NCBI GenBank assembly: GCA_902768985.1
Contig: CACXNA010000002.1
Coordinates: 124,001-188,000, forward strand
Length of the DNA stretch: 64,000 nucleotides
Direction of reading: 5' to 3'
Source of the DNA: an uncultured Bacteroidia bacterium
GTDB lineage: Bacteria > Bacteroidota > Bacteroidia > Bacteroidales > UBA932
Part shown: positions 50,960-60,306 of the stretch, one piece after another
Layout: each line of letters opens with the position of its first letter
Position numbering within the stretch: position 1 is the first letter of the stretch
Notes under the pieces: model-generated
Seen by the model: only the letters and a program-made list of their open reading frames with translations
The model's database searches: none
Told to the model about the DNA's origin: nothing
Program-made: the position numbers and the translations under genes

Positions 50960-52663
50960 TTAAAATCTCCAGCCGAAGGTCATGGCGACGTTCCAGAGGT
51001 CGCGGCGGTTCAGGATGCGCGGTGCATCCACGTAGGCGTGGTTGCCAAGGCTGTCATAGCTGTCATAGTCGTAGTACGGCGCGAAGGTCACGGCCGGGTA
51101 GCGCGTCATCCGCACGGCGACGTCCCAGAAGAAGGAGCCGGGCGAGGAATAGCCGAAACCGAGCGAGAAGGTCCGGGTGCGGTCGCCGTAGTAGTGCGGC
51201 GTCACGAGGTTCTTCACGTGATTCAGGTAGGAGTAGTAATCTGCATAGAAATCATTGAGCTCCACCTTCTGGCCGTCCGAGGAGGTCCACCAGCGCTCCG
51301 GCGAGGTCTGCATGGAATAGCCGGCCCGGAGGGTCCACTCCGGCGTGACGCGCAGCTCGGCGCCCACGCGGATGTTGTGCTCCACGCCCGCAAAGTAGCG
51401 GTTGGCCATGTTCTGCTGGAGGAAGGTGTCCTCGTTCATGCGATTCTCGCGGACTTCGCGGAAGCGCATGACGCTGTAGTCAGCCAGCTCGTAGTCCACG
51501 CTGATCAGGCCTTTCTTCCCGAAGGTGAAGGCGGCGCCGAAGGAAGCGCGGTACGGCGAGCGCAGCAGGTAGGAATACTGGCCCTGCGGCGAGGAGGCGC
51601 TGTCATTGTAGTACGCATCGTCGTAATTCGTGGCGGCGGAATACGACCAGCTCTCGGAGACCGTGTACGCGGTCGGGGTCTGGAAGGACGCACCGAGGCG
51701 CAGGCCGTCGACCGGGCGGAGGATGACACCGACCTTGGCGTAGACACCGGCCATCTCGGCCAGGTACTGATAGCCATAGGAACCGTTGCGGAAGTAGGTC
51801 TTGTAGCCGTCGTCATACTCGATCGGGAAATCGGTGGGGTCGACCGCCGCCTCGTAGAAGGACTCGTAGTAGCGGTAGCGGGCCGACGGGATGCCGATAT
51901 TGAAACCGAAGTAGACACGGTCGGAGAAGTTCATGCCCATGTTCAGGATGAGGTCGTTCTTGCTGCCGTACTTGGTCTGGTAGGAGCTCTGCGACAGCGC
52001 GCCGGGCACATAGTGGTAGTCCCCGTTGGGCGAGATCGTCTCCGTCACGCCGGCGTACTGGTCCTGCCAGCCATAAGTGCCGTACATGCCGCCCTGATAG
52101 GCTGCCAGCAGATCCCAGGGATAGTCGCTGTTATTGAAGGAGGTGTACTCCTTGAGCACGCGCTCGTCGTAGCCATAGGCCGCGTCGGCGAACTCCGCGA
52201 TCATGGAAGTCCGGTTGTTGGAGCCGAAGGCCTCCGTGAGGTAGTGGTAGTTGTTGGTCTGGTTCGAAAGGAAACCGAACGAGACGGTCTTGAGGCCATA
52301 GCGGTTGCCCGTCGAGAAGTTCACCGTGGCGCCGATGTTCGGCAGGTTCATCCGGCCGTGCGAGAGGCGGTTGGACAGGCCGTAGTTGCCCTCGCCCGAC
52401 GGCGAATAGGCGGAATTGACGGCGGAGATCGTCACGCCGGGCGTGACCACGAACTGGCCGTAGGACACCACGGCCGAACCGGCCGGGTTGATGCCGATGG
52501 ATCCGAGGTCGCCGCCGATGGCGGTCATCGCGTTGCCCAGCGCCATGCTGCGGGCCGTGCCGTAGTACTGGTTCTGACTGAAGTTGATCGCATCCGAAAG
52601 GGTCTGCGCTCCGGCCGAAACCGTAGCGGCAATCATCGCCGTTGCAAGAAGTATCTTTTTCAT
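50960..52663 (-). CDS. OmpP1/FadL-like outer-membrane protein
   Basis: 567-residue outer-membrane barrel with signal peptide 1-19 (TVSAGAQ). The opening SQNQYYGTARSMALGNAMTA then GDLGSIGINPAGSAV is typical of OmpP1/FadL/TodX proteins, whose N-terminal plug carries an NPA-like turn. The barrel is rich in aromatic and polar strands (e.g. RAGYSMQTSPERWW) and ends in FGWRF. FadL homologues carry hydrophobic substrates; the ligand here is unknown. First gene upstream of lpxD on the same strand. Confidence 0.85.
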   Translation of the reverse strand: MKKILLATAMIAATVSAGAQTLSDAINFSQNQYYGTARSMALGNAMTAIGGDLGSIGINPAGSAVVSYGQFVVTPGVTISAVNSAYSPSGEGNYGLSNRLSHGRMNLPNIGATVNFSTGNRYGLKTVSFGFLSNQTNNYHYLTEAFGSNNRTSMIAEFADAAYGYDERVLKEYTSFNNSDYPWDLLAAYQGGMYGTYGWQDQYAGVTETISPNGDYHYVPGALSQSSYQTKYGSKNDLILNMGMNFSDRVYFGFNIGIPSARYRYYESFYEAAVDPTDFPIEYDDGYKTYFRNGSYGYQYLAEMAGVYAKVGVILRPVDGLRLGASFQTPTAYTVSESWSYSAATNYDDAYYNDSASSPQGQYSYLLRSPYRASFGAAFTFGKKGLISVDYELADYSVMRFREVRENRMNEDTFLQQNMANRYFAGVEHNIRVGAELRVTPEWTLRAGYSMQTSPERWWTSSDGQKVELNDFYADYYSYLNHVKNLVTPHYYGDRTRTFSLGFGYSSPGSFFWDVAVRMTRYPAVTFAPYYDYDSYDSLGNHAYVDAPRILNRRDLWNVAMTFGWRF

Positions 52664-52717
52664 TTTCTTTCGTTTTTAGGGTTAAACACAGGGGTGGGCT
52701 TAGGTTTTGTTTCTCTA

Positions 52718-52744
52718 GTCATTCCGGGCTTGACCCGGAATCTC
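52718..52744. repeat. 27-nt REP-like hairpin, second copy
   Basis: GTC, arm ATTCCGGG (52721-52728), loop CTTGA, arm CCCGGAAT (52734-52741), CTC. Same layout as 40703-40729, with stem substitutions that keep base pairing. Located directly after the stop codon of the aromatic-rich lipoprotein gene. Confidence 0.7.
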
Positions 52745-52746
52745 TG

Positions 52747-53838
52747 TTACCTGCGTCCGCCGCTGCGGGCACCGCCGCCACCGCCACTGTGCGAGGCGTT
52801 GCCGCTGCTGTGCGAAGCGCCGCCACCACCGCCGCTGCTGCGGGTTGCACCGCCGCCGTAGGAGCCGCCGGAGCTCCGGGAGGCGCCGCCGTAGGAGCTG
52901 CTCGACGAACCGCTGCGGGTCGCACCGCCGCCGTAAGAGCTGCTCGAAGAGCTGCTCCGGGAGGAGCTGCGGGCTGCGTCGTTGTAGGAGCCGCTGCGCG
53001 TGGGGTTGCCGCTGTTGCTGTTCTTATTCTGATACGTGCGGGAAGGGTTGTAGCCCTGCTCGCGGGTACGGATCGTCGAAGAGCCGCCGGATGCGGAAGA
53101 GCGGGTGTTGCCGGAGGTCGAAGACGCGCTCGCGGTGGCGCGTGCTCTGCTCGCCGGCCGGACGTTGGTCCCGCTGCGAAGGATGGTGCTGCCGGAAGAT
53201 CCGGGCGCGCCGTAACGGTAGTTCGGCCCGCTGCCCGGGCGCCGCTCGCGGCTGCCGCCCACGGACGTGGTGGCACGCGGCGTGCGGACTACGTCGCGGC
53301 CGCGGTAGGAACCGCCGCCACCGCCCCAGTAGCCGCCGGGGTAGGAAGGATGGTCGTACCAGCCGTAGCGATGGCCGTACCAGCCATAGCCGTAGCCGCC
53401 GTACCAGGGATCATAATACCAGGGGTCGAAGTAGCTGTAGTACCAGGGATCATACCAGCCGCCATAGTAGCCGTACCAGTTGTCCCAGAAAGGATCGTAC
53501 CAGCTTCCGTAATACCGGTTCCAGTAGTGGCAGCCAAAGGCCAGGCCACCCCACAGCCAGGGGGAATAATGGTAACGGTTATAACGGCTGTACCAGGCAA
53601 AGTCCCACGGGTCGTCGAGGATGATGACCAGCGTGTCGCGGCCCTGCTTGTGTGCTATATTGGCGGCCGCCTTATTCTCAAAATCCTTTTGGCTAAGCAG
53701 GCGGACGACCTCGGGTTCCTCGCCGATCTTGGCGTAAATCTCATCTTGGAACCGCTGCTGTGAATACTGAGCAGTGGTGCCACAGGATGCCATGACCAGC
53801 AGTAGGACAGGCAGTAAAAGTGTCGTGCTCCGTTTCAT
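52747..53838 (-). CDS. Aromatic- and Ser/Gly-rich lipoprotein of unknown function
   Basis: 363-residue lipoprotein (lipobox VMASC, Cys19). Residues ~20-75 form a normal-composition segment (QRFQDEIYAKIGEEPEVVRL). Residues ~75-185 are extremely rich in Tyr, Trp, Gly, Asp and Pro, with repeats of the type WYDPWYYSYFDPWYY. Residues ~190-363 are dominated by Ser, Gly, Arg and Thr with YGGGATRSGS-like repeats and almost no hydrophobic residues. I do not recognise a function. The composition suggests an unstructured, possibly self-associating surface or periplasmic protein. An AGGAGA lies upstream of the ATG. Confidence 0.75.
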   Translation of the reverse strand: MKRSTTLLLPVLLLVMASCGTTAQYSQQRFQDEIYAKIGEEPEVVRLLSQKDFENKAAANIAHKQGRDTLVIILDDPWDFAWYSRYNRYHYSPWLWGGLAFGCHYWNRYYGSWYDPFWDNWYGYYGGWYDPWYYSYFDPWYYDPWYGGYGYGWYGHRYGWYDHPSYPGGYWGGGGGSYRGRDVVRTPRATTSVGGSRERRPGSGPNYRYGAPGSSGSTILRSGTNVRPASRARATASASSTSGNTRSSASGGSSTIRTREQGYNPSRTYQNKNSNSGNPTRSGSYNDAARSSSRSSSSSSSYGGGATRSGSSSSSYGGASRSSGGSYGGGATRSSGGGGGASHSSGNASHSGGGGGARSGGRR

Positions 53839-53867
53839 ATTTTCGTCTCCTATCTAATAAAAGTTAT

Positions 53868-53875
53868 TATCTTTG
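53868..53875 (+). promoter_or_regulatory. -7 box for proS
   Basis: TATCTTTG, 82 bases before the proS ATG. The leader includes TTGCGG and CCGCAA (53873-53900), which could form a hairpin. Confidence 0.5.
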
Positions 53876-53957
53876 CGGTTGCAATTATGATGCCGCAAGG
53901 CTTCTTTACTAGTATAGATGCAAAATTCGGAAAAAAACGCAGATTTCTATAAGCATT

Positions 53958-55436
53958 ATGGCAAAAGAGGTTACCAAACGATCTGACAATTACTCACAAT
54001 GGTATAACGACCTGGCCCTGAAGGCCGATCTCGCCGAGCAGTCCGCCGTGCGCGGCTGCATGGTCATCAAACCCTACGGCTACGCCATCTGGGAGAAGAT
54101 GCAGGCCACGCTGGACGGTATGTTCAAGCGCACGGGCGTGCAGAACGCCTATTTCCCGCTCTTCATCCCCAAGTCCTTCTTCAGCCGTGAGGCGGAGCAC
54201 GTGGCGGGATTCGCCAAGGAGTGCGCCGTGGTCACGCACCACCGCCTGATGAACGCCCCCGACGGGAGCGGCGTGGTGGTGGACCCGGAAGCGAAGCTCG
54301 AAGAGGAACTGATCGTCCGTCCGACCTCCGAAACCATCATCTGGAGCACCTACAAGAACTGGATCACCTCCTGGCGCGACCTTCCTATCCTCTGCAACCA
54401 GTGGTGCAACGTCGTCCGCTGGGAGATGCGCACGCGCCTCTTCCTCCGCACCGCGGAGTTCCTCTGGCAGGAGGGCCACACGGCCCACGCCACCGCCGAG
54501 GAAGCCGAGGCGAAGGCCTATGAGATGGTGCACGTCTACGCCGACTTCGCCCGCAACGTGATGGCCCTGCCGGTCATCGTGGGCCACAAGAGCCCCAACG
54601 AGCGCTTCGCCGGCGCCCTCGACACCCTCACCATCGAGGCGATGATGCAGGACGGCAAGGCCCTCCAGGCCGGCACGTCCCACTTCCTCGGACAGAACTT
54701 CGCCAAGTCCTTCGACGTGCAGTTCACCAACAAGGAAGGCCAGCAGGAGTACGTCTGGGCGACGTCCTGGGGTGTCAGCACCCGCCTGATGGGCGCCTTG
54801 ATCATGGCCCACGGCGACGACAACGGCCTCGTCCTGCCGCCGAAGCTCGCCCCGATCCAGGTCGTCATGGTGCCGATCTACAAGACCGACGAGGAGCGCA
54901 ACGCCGTCCTCGACAAGATGGCCGTCCTGAAGCGCGGCCTCGAGGCCCTCGGCCACAGCGTGAAGATCGATGACCGCGACACGGTCCGTCCGGGCTTCAA
55001 GTTCGCCGAGTGGGAGCTCAAGGGCGTGCCCGTGCGGCTCGCCATGGGTGCCCGCGACCTCGCCGCCGGCACCGTGGAGGTGGCCCGCCGCGACACGCTC
55101 ACCAAGGAAACGATGGCCCTCGAGGGCATCGAAGAGCATATCTCCAAGCTGCTCGACGACATCCAGCAGAACATCTACAACAAGGCCCTCGCCTTCCGCG
55201 AGGCCAACGTTGAGAAGTGCGACGACTGGGAGGAGTTCAAGACCAAGATCCAGACCGGCAAGTTCCTGCTCTGCCACTGGGACGGCACGGTCGAGACCGA
55301 GCAGGCCATCAAGGACGCCACCAAGGCCACGATCCGCTGCATCCCCATCGACAGCTACGTCTGCGAGGAGGAAGGCCGCGACATCTTCTCCGGCAAGCCG
55401 TCCAAGCGGCGCGTCGTCTTCGCGATTTCCTACTAA
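53958..55436 (+). CDS. proS: Prolyl-tRNA synthetase, archaeal/eukaryal-type
   Basis: 492-residue class II synthetase charging tRNA-Pro. Class II motifs: motif 1 region with [17 protein letters not shown], motif 2 [21 protein letters not shown], motif 3 [16 protein letters not shown]. It lacks the large bacterial editing insertion and has the C-terminal extension (ending VVFAISY) of the type-3 ProS, which is usual in Bacteroidota. Full length. Confidence 0.97.
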   Translation: MAKEVTKRSDNYSQWYNDLALKADLAEQSAVRGCMVIKPYGYAIWEKMQATLDGMFKRTGVQNAYFPLFIPKSFFSREAEHVAGFAKECAVVTHHRLMNAPDGSGVVVDPEAKLEEELIVRPTSETIIWSTYKNWITSWRDLPILCNQWCNVVRWEMRTRLFLRTAEFLWQEGHTAHATAEEAEAKAYEMVHVYADFARNVMALPVIVGHKSPNERFAGALDTLTIEAMMQDGKALQAGTSHFLGQNFAKSFDVQFTNKEGQQEYVWATSWGVSTRLMGALIMAHGDDNGLVLPPKLAPIQVVMVPIYKTDEERNAVLDKMAVLKRGLEALGHSVKIDDRDTVRPGFKFAEWELKGVPVRLAMGARDLAAGTVEVARRDTLTKETMALEGIEEHISKLLDDIQQNIYNKALAFREANVEKCDDWEEFKTKIQTGKFLLCHWDGTVETEQAIKDATKATIRCIPIDSYVCEEEGRDIFSGKPSKRRVVFAISY

Positions 55437-55454
55437 CCGTAAAATCCGGACAGC

Positions 55455-56474
55455 ATGAAGAGACTCCTGACCCTGACCGCCGTCCTGCTGGCCGCCACGC
55501 TGGGCGCCCGGGCGCAGGACGACGTCCTGAAGGCCGCCGCGGAGGCCGCGGCCGCGTACGCAGAAGCGCCCAAGGCGGAAGAGGAGGTGCAGAAGCCTTC
55601 CTACTGGAAGAAATACGCCACCTTCGACCTCGGATTCAGCCACACGGGCCTCTGGTCCTGGGCTTCCGGCGGCTACAACACCGCCAGCCTGCGCCTCGGC
55701 TTCGACGGCAACCTCAACTACGCCCGCGACCTCGTCACCTGGACCAACCGCCTGCAGCTGACGTACGGCTTCCTGTGGTCCGCCGATAAGGAAAACCTCC
55801 TCCAGAAGAGCGCCGACCTGATGCAGTTCGAGAGCCGTTTCGGCTACAAGACCTCCGCCGAGAGCGACTGGAGATACACCGCCGACCTGACCTTCAAGTC
55901 GCAGTTCTCCGACAGCTACGACTCCTACAAGCAGGACGCGACCTCCAAGCTGTGGAGCGGCACACTCAAGTCCGGCCTCTTCTCCCCCGCCTACCTGACC
56001 TTCGGTCTGGGTATCTCGTGGGACCCGGCCCCCTGGTTCGACCTCAACATCTCCCCGGTCACGGGCGGATTCATCTTCTGCTCCATCCCGGAGCTCCGCA
56101 AGAAATACGGTATGCAGCTCAAAGACAGCTCGTTGGACCCCACCGTCGGGGCAAACTACTACAGTTCGCTCTTCCAGCTCGGTGCGCAGATCAAGGCCGG
56201 CATCAAGACCTCGATCAACGACGTGGTCAACTTTGAGACGCAGCTCACCCTCTTCACGGACTACCTCAACCACCCCTTCGTGTGGAACCGCGTCAACTGG
56301 GACAACAAGTTCGCCTTCCTCGTGGGCAAGTACATCAAGCTCTCCCTCGACACCTGGCTCATCTACGACCCGGTCGTGATGATCGCCGGCAAGGACGGCG
56401 GCGACGTACGCCAGCGCGTGCAGTTCAAGGAGTTCTTCTCCTTTGCCTTCACCTACACCTTCGGCAAGAAATAA
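55455..56474 (+). CDS. DUF3078-family exported protein
   Basis: 339-residue exported protein (signal peptide ~1-20, LGARAQ). An alanine/glutamate-rich linker (~25-45) precedes a beta-rich domain matching the Bacteroidota family DUF3078: FDLGFSHTGLWSWASGGYNT, VTWTNRLQLTYGFLWS, KSGLFSPAYLTFGLGISW and the terminal FFSFAFTYTFGKK. Likely an outer-membrane barrel; function unknown. It lies 18 bp after proS and 1 bp before tilS. Confidence 0.85.
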   Translation: MKRLLTLTAVLLAATLGARAQDDVLKAAAEAAAAYAEAPKAEEEVQKPSYWKKYATFDLGFSHTGLWSWASGGYNTASLRLGFDGNLNYARDLVTWTNRLQLTYGFLWSADKENLLQKSADLMQFESRFGYKTSAESDWRYTADLTFKSQFSDSYDSYKQDATSKLWSGTLKSGLFSPAYLTFGLGISWDPAPWFDLNISPVTGGFIFCSIPELRKKYGMQLKDSSLDPTVGANYYSSLFQLGAQIKAGIKTSINDVVNFETQLTLFTDYLNHPFVWNRVNWDNKFAFLVGKYIKLSLDTWLIYDPVVMIAGKDGGDVRQRVQFKEFFSFAFTYTFGKK

Positions 56475-56475
56475 G

Positions 56476-57378
56476 ATGCGTCGTATCCTGCTCGCCGTCA
56501 GCGGGGGCATCGACTCGATGTACCTGGCAAACCGGGCCCCGGAGCTCTTCCCCGGAGCCCGGTTTGCCGTCGCGCACTGCAACTTCACGCTGCGCGGCGC
56601 GGAGTCGGACGGCGACGAGCAGTTCGTGCGCGACTGGTGCGCCGCGCACGGGCTGGACTGCTTCGTACGGCGCTTCGAGACGGCCGCGTACGCGGCGGAG
56701 CACGGCGTCAGCATCGAGATGGCGGCGCGCGAGCTGCGCTACGCCTGGTTCGCGGAGCTCTGCCGCGCGGAAGGCTTTGCGGCCGTGGCCGTGGCCCACA
56801 ACGCCGACGACAACGCCGAGACGATGCTCCTCAACCTCCTGCGGGGCACGGGCACCCGCGGCCTGCGGGGCATGGGCGACCGCGACGGCATCGTGCGGCC
56901 CCTGCTGGACACGCCCCGCGCCGAGATCCGCGACTGGATGCTCGCGCACGGCTGCGCCTGGCGCGAGGACAGCACCAACGCCGACAGCACCCCCAAGCGC
57001 AACCGCATCCGCAACGAGGTGTTCCCCATTTTCGCGAAGATCAACCCTTCCTTCCTCCGCACGCTCGGCGAGGACATGGAGCGCATCGCGCGAACGGACG
57101 ACATCGCCGAGAGCTGGTTCCGCTCCGTCCGCGAGGGCCTGACGACCGCGGACGGCGCCGTGCGCATCCCCGCCGTGCTCGCCCTCGAGCACTGGGAGTA
57201 CGCCCTCTGGCGCCTGCTCGAAGGCGCCGGGCTCAGCGCCCCCACCTTCGGCAAGCTGGTCGCCCTGCTGCGCCGCTACAAGGACGAGCCGCGCGGCACC
57301 GTCACCATCGGGGGCAAGACCTTCGAGGGGACGGGCACTACACTTCGGATCGAAAAGGAATTAATTATTTCTCAATAA
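56476..57378 (+). CDS. tilS: tRNA(Ile)-lysidine synthase
   Basis: 300-residue PP-loop ATPase that makes lysidine at C34 of tRNA-Ile(CAU). The P-loop motif is SGGIDS (residues ~9-14); AHNADDNAETMLLNLLRGTG and RNRIRNEVFP are family signatures. It is shorter than E. coli TilS (432), with a reduced C-terminal domain. The ATG at 56476 is chosen because it puts the PP-loop near the N-terminus; the longer frame overlaps the DUF3078 gene. The 3' end overlaps the convergent divIC gene by 14 bp. Confidence 0.92.
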   Translation: MRRILLAVSGGIDSMYLANRAPELFPGARFAVAHCNFTLRGAESDGDEQFVRDWCAAHGLDCFVRRFETAAYAAEHGVSIEMAARELRYAWFAELCRAEGFAAVAVAHNADDNAETMLLNLLRGTGTRGLRGMGDRDGIVRPLLDTPRAEIRDWMLAHGCAWREDSTNADSTPKRNRIRNEVFPIFAKINPSFLRTLGEDMERIARTDDIAESWFRSVREGLTTADGAVRIPAVLALEHWEYALWRLLEGAGLSAPTFGKLVALLRRYKDEPRGTVTIGGKTFEGTGTTLRIEKELIISQ

Positions 57379-57691
57379 TATAGACGTCATCGCCGGGCTC
57401 GGCGAAGTAGAACTGCTCGCGCGCATAGCGCTCGAGCGTGTCGCGGTCGCCCGTCATCATCTGAATCTGCCGGTCGAGGTCCTCGTTCTCCTGGCGGTAC
57501 TGCTCGATCTGCCGCTCCTGGCGGCGCAGGGTGACGCCCGCCTGGACCCAGCTCACGACGCTGTCCTTCTTCAGGAAAAGGAACAACAGGAAGAGCGCCG
57601 TCGCCACGATGGCGTAGCGGATGAACGAACGCTGCTCCTTCTTGTTGCCGTCCTTGTCGCGATTCCAGATGTCTTTGGTGTATCTAGCCAT
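57365..57691 (-). CDS. FtsB/DivIC-type septum formation initiator
   Basis: 108-residue small bitopic division protein. A basic cytoplasmic N-terminus (MARYTKDIWNRDKDGNKKEQ), one membrane helix (YAIVATALFLLFLFLKK, ~28-44), then a coiled coil (LRRQERQIEQYRQENEDLDR) and the closing AREQFYFAEPGDDVYII, which matches the FtsB/DivIC family. It would bridge the divisome in the periplasm. Start at ATG 57691; four upstream in-frame codons add nothing recognisable. Confidence 0.88.
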   Translation of the reverse strand: MARYTKDIWNRDKDGNKKEQRSFIRYAIVATALFLLFLFLKKDSVVSWVQAGVTLRRQERQIEQYRQENEDLDRQIQMMTGDRDTLERYAREQFYFAEPGDDVYIIEK

Positions 57692-57702
57692 GATTATTTG
57701 CA

Positions 57703-57720
57703 CAAAAATAACTATTTTTG
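57703..57720. promoter_or_regulatory. Symmetric back-to-back -7 boxes
   Basis: CAAAAATA (57703-57710, TATTTTTG on minus for divIC) and TATTTTTG (57713-57720, plus strand for the nucleotidyltransferase gene) are separated by AC, giving an almost perfect 18-bp palindrome from which two divergent genes would start. Confidence 0.55.
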
Positions 57721-57747
57721 CGGAAAGTATATAAATCCAAATTCTAC

Positions 57748-58683
57748 ATGAAACCTACACTTCTCGTCCTCGCCGCCGGCATGGGTAGCCGTTACGGCGG
57801 ACTCAAGCAGATGGACGGCCTCGGCCCCAACGGCGAAACCATTATCGATTATTCCATTTACGACGCCGTACAGGCCGGTTTCGGCAAAGTGGTTTACATC
57901 GTCCGCGAATACTTCCTCGAGCAGTTCAAGGAGGCGGTCGCGCGCAAATACAGCAACGTCAAGTGCACCGACGGAAGCCCCCTGGAGTTTGTCTTCGTGA
58001 CCCAGGAGCTGGACAAGATCCCCACCCGTTTCCTGCCGGTCAACCCCGAGCGCCAGAAGCCCTGGGGCACCGCCCACGCCATGCTGATGGCCGCCGACGT
58101 GATCAAGGAGCCCTTCACCGTCATCAACGGCGACGACTTCTACGGCCGTGAGTCCTTCCGCATCGCCGGCGACTGGTGCCGTGCGCACGCGGGCAGCAAG
58201 GGCGTCTTTGGCATCGTTGGCTTCGAGCTGGACCACACGCTCAGCGAGTCCGGCGGCGTATCCCGCGGCATCTGCCACTACGACGCGATGCAGCGCCTGA
58301 CCGACGTGATCGAGCACCTGAACATCGTGAAGGGTGACGACGGCGCCGTCACCGGCGACAACTCCGCCACCGGCGAGCACGTGGTGCTGCGCGGCAGCGA
58401 CCTCTGCTCGATGAACATGTGGTGCTTCACCCCCGACTACTTCGAGAAGAGCGCCGTGCTGTTCGAGGATTTCCTCGAGCTGAACGGCCGGGAGCTCAAG
58501 AAGGAGTTCTACATCCCCTACGCCGTGGACTGCATGATCCGCTGCGGCGACGCCCGCTGCGACGTCCTCTCCACCCCGGCCCACTGGTTCGGCGTCACCT
58601 ACAAGGAGGACCGTCCCGGCGTGGTCGAGAAATTCGCCCAGCTCGCCCGCGAGGGCGTCTACCCGTCCCCGCTTTATCAGTAA
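57748..58683 (+). CDS. Sugar-phosphate nucleotidyltransferase-like protein
   Basis: 311-residue NTP-transferase-fold protein. The nucleotide-binding signature is LAAGMGSRYGGLKQMDGLGP near the N-terminus, followed by IIDYSIYDAV, WGTAHAMLMA and FTVINGDDFYG (metal-binding Asp). This resembles sugar-1-phosphate nucleotidylyltransferases, but the acceptor is unknown. Start at ATG 57748, because the longer frame begins inside the promoter. The CPBP protease gene starts 4 bp downstream. Confidence 0.82.
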   Translation: MKPTLLVLAAGMGSRYGGLKQMDGLGPNGETIIDYSIYDAVQAGFGKVVYIVREYFLEQFKEAVARKYSNVKCTDGSPLEFVFVTQELDKIPTRFLPVNPERQKPWGTAHAMLMAADVIKEPFTVINGDDFYGRESFRIAGDWCRAHAGSKGVFGIVGFELDHTLSESGGVSRGICHYDAMQRLTDVIEHLNIVKGDDGAVTGDNSATGEHVVLRGSDLCSMNMWCFTPDYFEKSAVLFEDFLELNGRELKKEFYIPYAVDCMIRCGDARCDVLSTPAHWFGVTYKEDRPGVVEKFAQLAREGVYPSPLYQ

Positions 58684-58687
58684 GACC

Positions 58688-59587
58688 ATGGCAAAGAGAC
58701 AAGGCCCCCGCAATTACGGCTTCTACGAGAAGTTCTCCTGGTACGTCCCCGGTGTGGCGGACATGTTCATCCTGCTGGCCTGGCTGCTGGTCGGCACCCT
58801 GCTGGGCAGCCTGCTGACCCTCCCCTTCGTCGCCCTCCTCGGGCAGGAGGCCGCTTCGCAGTACGCCATGCTCATCTCCTACCCGCTGATGTTCATCCCG
58901 CCGATGATCTACGCCAGCGTCAAGAGCCGCAACAACAGCATGACCTGCCGCGGTCTGAAGCTGGACAGCTCGCATTTCAGCCCGCTGGGCGGCGCGCTAT
59001 GCGTCCTGCTCGTGATGGTGGGGACCCTCGCGCTGGGCATGGCCACGGACCCGCTCGCCAACCTGCTGCCCGACATGCCGAAATGGCTGGAGGATACGCT
59101 CAAGGGCCTGACGTCCGGCGACAACCTCTTCATGAACTTCATCCTGGTGAGCATGTTCGCGCCGTTCTTTGAGGAGTGGCTCTGCCGCGGCATGGTCCTG
59201 CGCGGCCTGCTCGGCAACAAGGTGAAGCCCGTCTGGGCCATCTTGATTTCGGCGGCCTTCTTCGCCTTCATCCACCTCAACCCCTGGCAGGCCCTGCCGG
59301 CCTTCCTGCTCGGCTGCCTGTTCGGTTATGTGTACTACAAGACCGGCTCCCTGCAGCTGACGATGCTGATGCACTTCACCAACAACACTTTCGCGTTGGT
59401 GCTGGCCAATCTCGACGCTTTCAAGGATGCTGATTCCTTCTCCGAAGTGATCGGTGCCCAGCCGTACTGGATCATCGTCGCCGCCAGCGCCCTGCTGCTC
59501 GTGCTGATTGTCCGGGCTTTCCGTCGCATCCCGATGGAGCAGCCGGAGGGCAACATGGACCCGGTCAAGCCGCTGTTTGAAGAATAG
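58688..59587 (+). CDS. CPBP-family intramembrane metalloprotease
   Basis: 299-residue multi-pass membrane protein with the CPBP (CaaX protease / bacteriocin-processing) motifs: E162-E163-x3-R167 in FEEWLCRGM, H196 in FIHLNPW, and H229/N233 in LMHFTNN. About eight hydrophobic segments. Members of this family cleave within the membrane; the natural substrate here is unknown. The 3' end overlaps the convergent folP gene by 23 bp. Confidence 0.88.
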   Translation: MAKRQGPRNYGFYEKFSWYVPGVADMFILLAWLLVGTLLGSLLTLPFVALLGQEAASQYAMLISYPLMFIPPMIYASVKSRNNSMTCRGLKLDSSHFSPLGGALCVLLVMVGTLALGMATDPLANLLPDMPKWLEDTLKGLTSGDNLFMNFILVSMFAPFFEEWLCRGMVLRGLLGNKVKPVWAILISAAFFAFIHLNPWQALPAFLLGCLFGYVYYKTGSLQLTMLMHFTNNTFALVLANLDAFKDADSFSEVIGAQPYWIIVAASALLLVLIVRAFRRIPMEQPEGNMDPVKPLFEE

Positions 59588-60302
59588 TCGCCCGCGCTGC
59601 GGCGACATCGTGAACACGAAGTATCTCCGCCCCGTGCGCCAGCGCGAGGCGGTGTGCTTTTTCTGTGTCGCCGCCCGTGAAGCGCTTGTCGGCGGCGCCG
59701 ATCAGGATCGGCCGGCCGAAGGCCTGCAGCGCCTCCAGCTTGTCGAGGATCTCCCAGTTCTGCTCCGCCGTCTTGGCGAAGCCCAGGCCCGGGTCGAGGA
59801 TCCACTCGGCGATGCCGTGCGCCTCCGCCCGCCGGGCGAAATCGGAGAAATACGCCGCCAAGGCGGGCATGATACCATCCGGATAGTCCACCTGCGCGTC
59901 CATCGTGCGGGGGTTGCCCCGCTTGTGCATCGCGACGTACGGGAGCCCCCGCTCCCCGACGGTCGCGAGCATGTCGGGATCGTCCTCGCCCGCGGAGATG
60001 TCGTTGACGAGGAAACGCCCCGCGCAGTCGTACACGCGGCGGACAATCTCCGCCCGCGTCGTGTCGACCGAGAACGGAATGCTGCGGTCCCACTCGCGCA
60101 CGACGGGCGCGAGCCGGGCCCATTCCTCCTCCAGCGAAACATCCTCCGCCCCGGGGCGCGTGGAGATGGCGCCCAGGTCGATCAGATCGGCGCCCTGCGC
60201 CATCAGCGCGCGGATGCGCTCCTGCGCCTGTTCGGCGCGGACGCGGCTCGGTGCGAAGAAGGAATCGGGCGTCAGGTTGACGATAGCCATGATTTGTACC
60301 AT
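59565..60302 (-). CDS. folP: Dihydropteroate synthase
   Basis: 245-residue folate enzyme joining p-aminobenzoate to hydroxymethyl-dihydropterin diphosphate. TIM-barrel motifs: IVNLTPDSF, AISTRPGAE, FSVDTTRAE, VNDISAGEDD, ILDPGLGFAKT and RVHDVAAAR. The usual GxSRKxF loop reads GAADKRF: the Lys is kept but its neighbours differ. Slightly short (E. coli 282). A minus-strand box TAATTTTG (60314-60307) lies 4 bases before the ATG, so a leaderless mRNA is predicted. Confidence 0.93.
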   Translation of the reverse strand: MVQIMAIVNLTPDSFFAPSRVRAEQAQERIRALMAQGADLIDLGAISTRPGAEDVSLEEEWARLAPVVREWDRSIPFSVDTTRAEIVRRVYDCAGRFLVNDISAGEDDPDMLATVGERGLPYVAMHKRGNPRTMDAQVDYPDGIMPALAAYFSDFARRAEAHGIAEWILDPGLGFAKTAEQNWEILDKLEALQAFGRPILIGAADKRFTGGDTEKAHRLALAHGAEILRVHDVAAARATILQTAA

Positions 60303-60306
60303 ACCA

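Noticed and set aside
53873-53900. Riboswitch or T-box in the proS leader
   Set aside because: Only a short hairpin is visible in an ~80-base leader; no T-box sequence or known aptamer pattern was recognised.
53994-56714. 906-codon minus-strand frame across proS and the DUF3078 gene
   Set aside because: It spans two well-defined plus-strand genes and their junction; its composition is Val/Gly/Asp/Glu-rich as expected from antisense of GC-biased codons.
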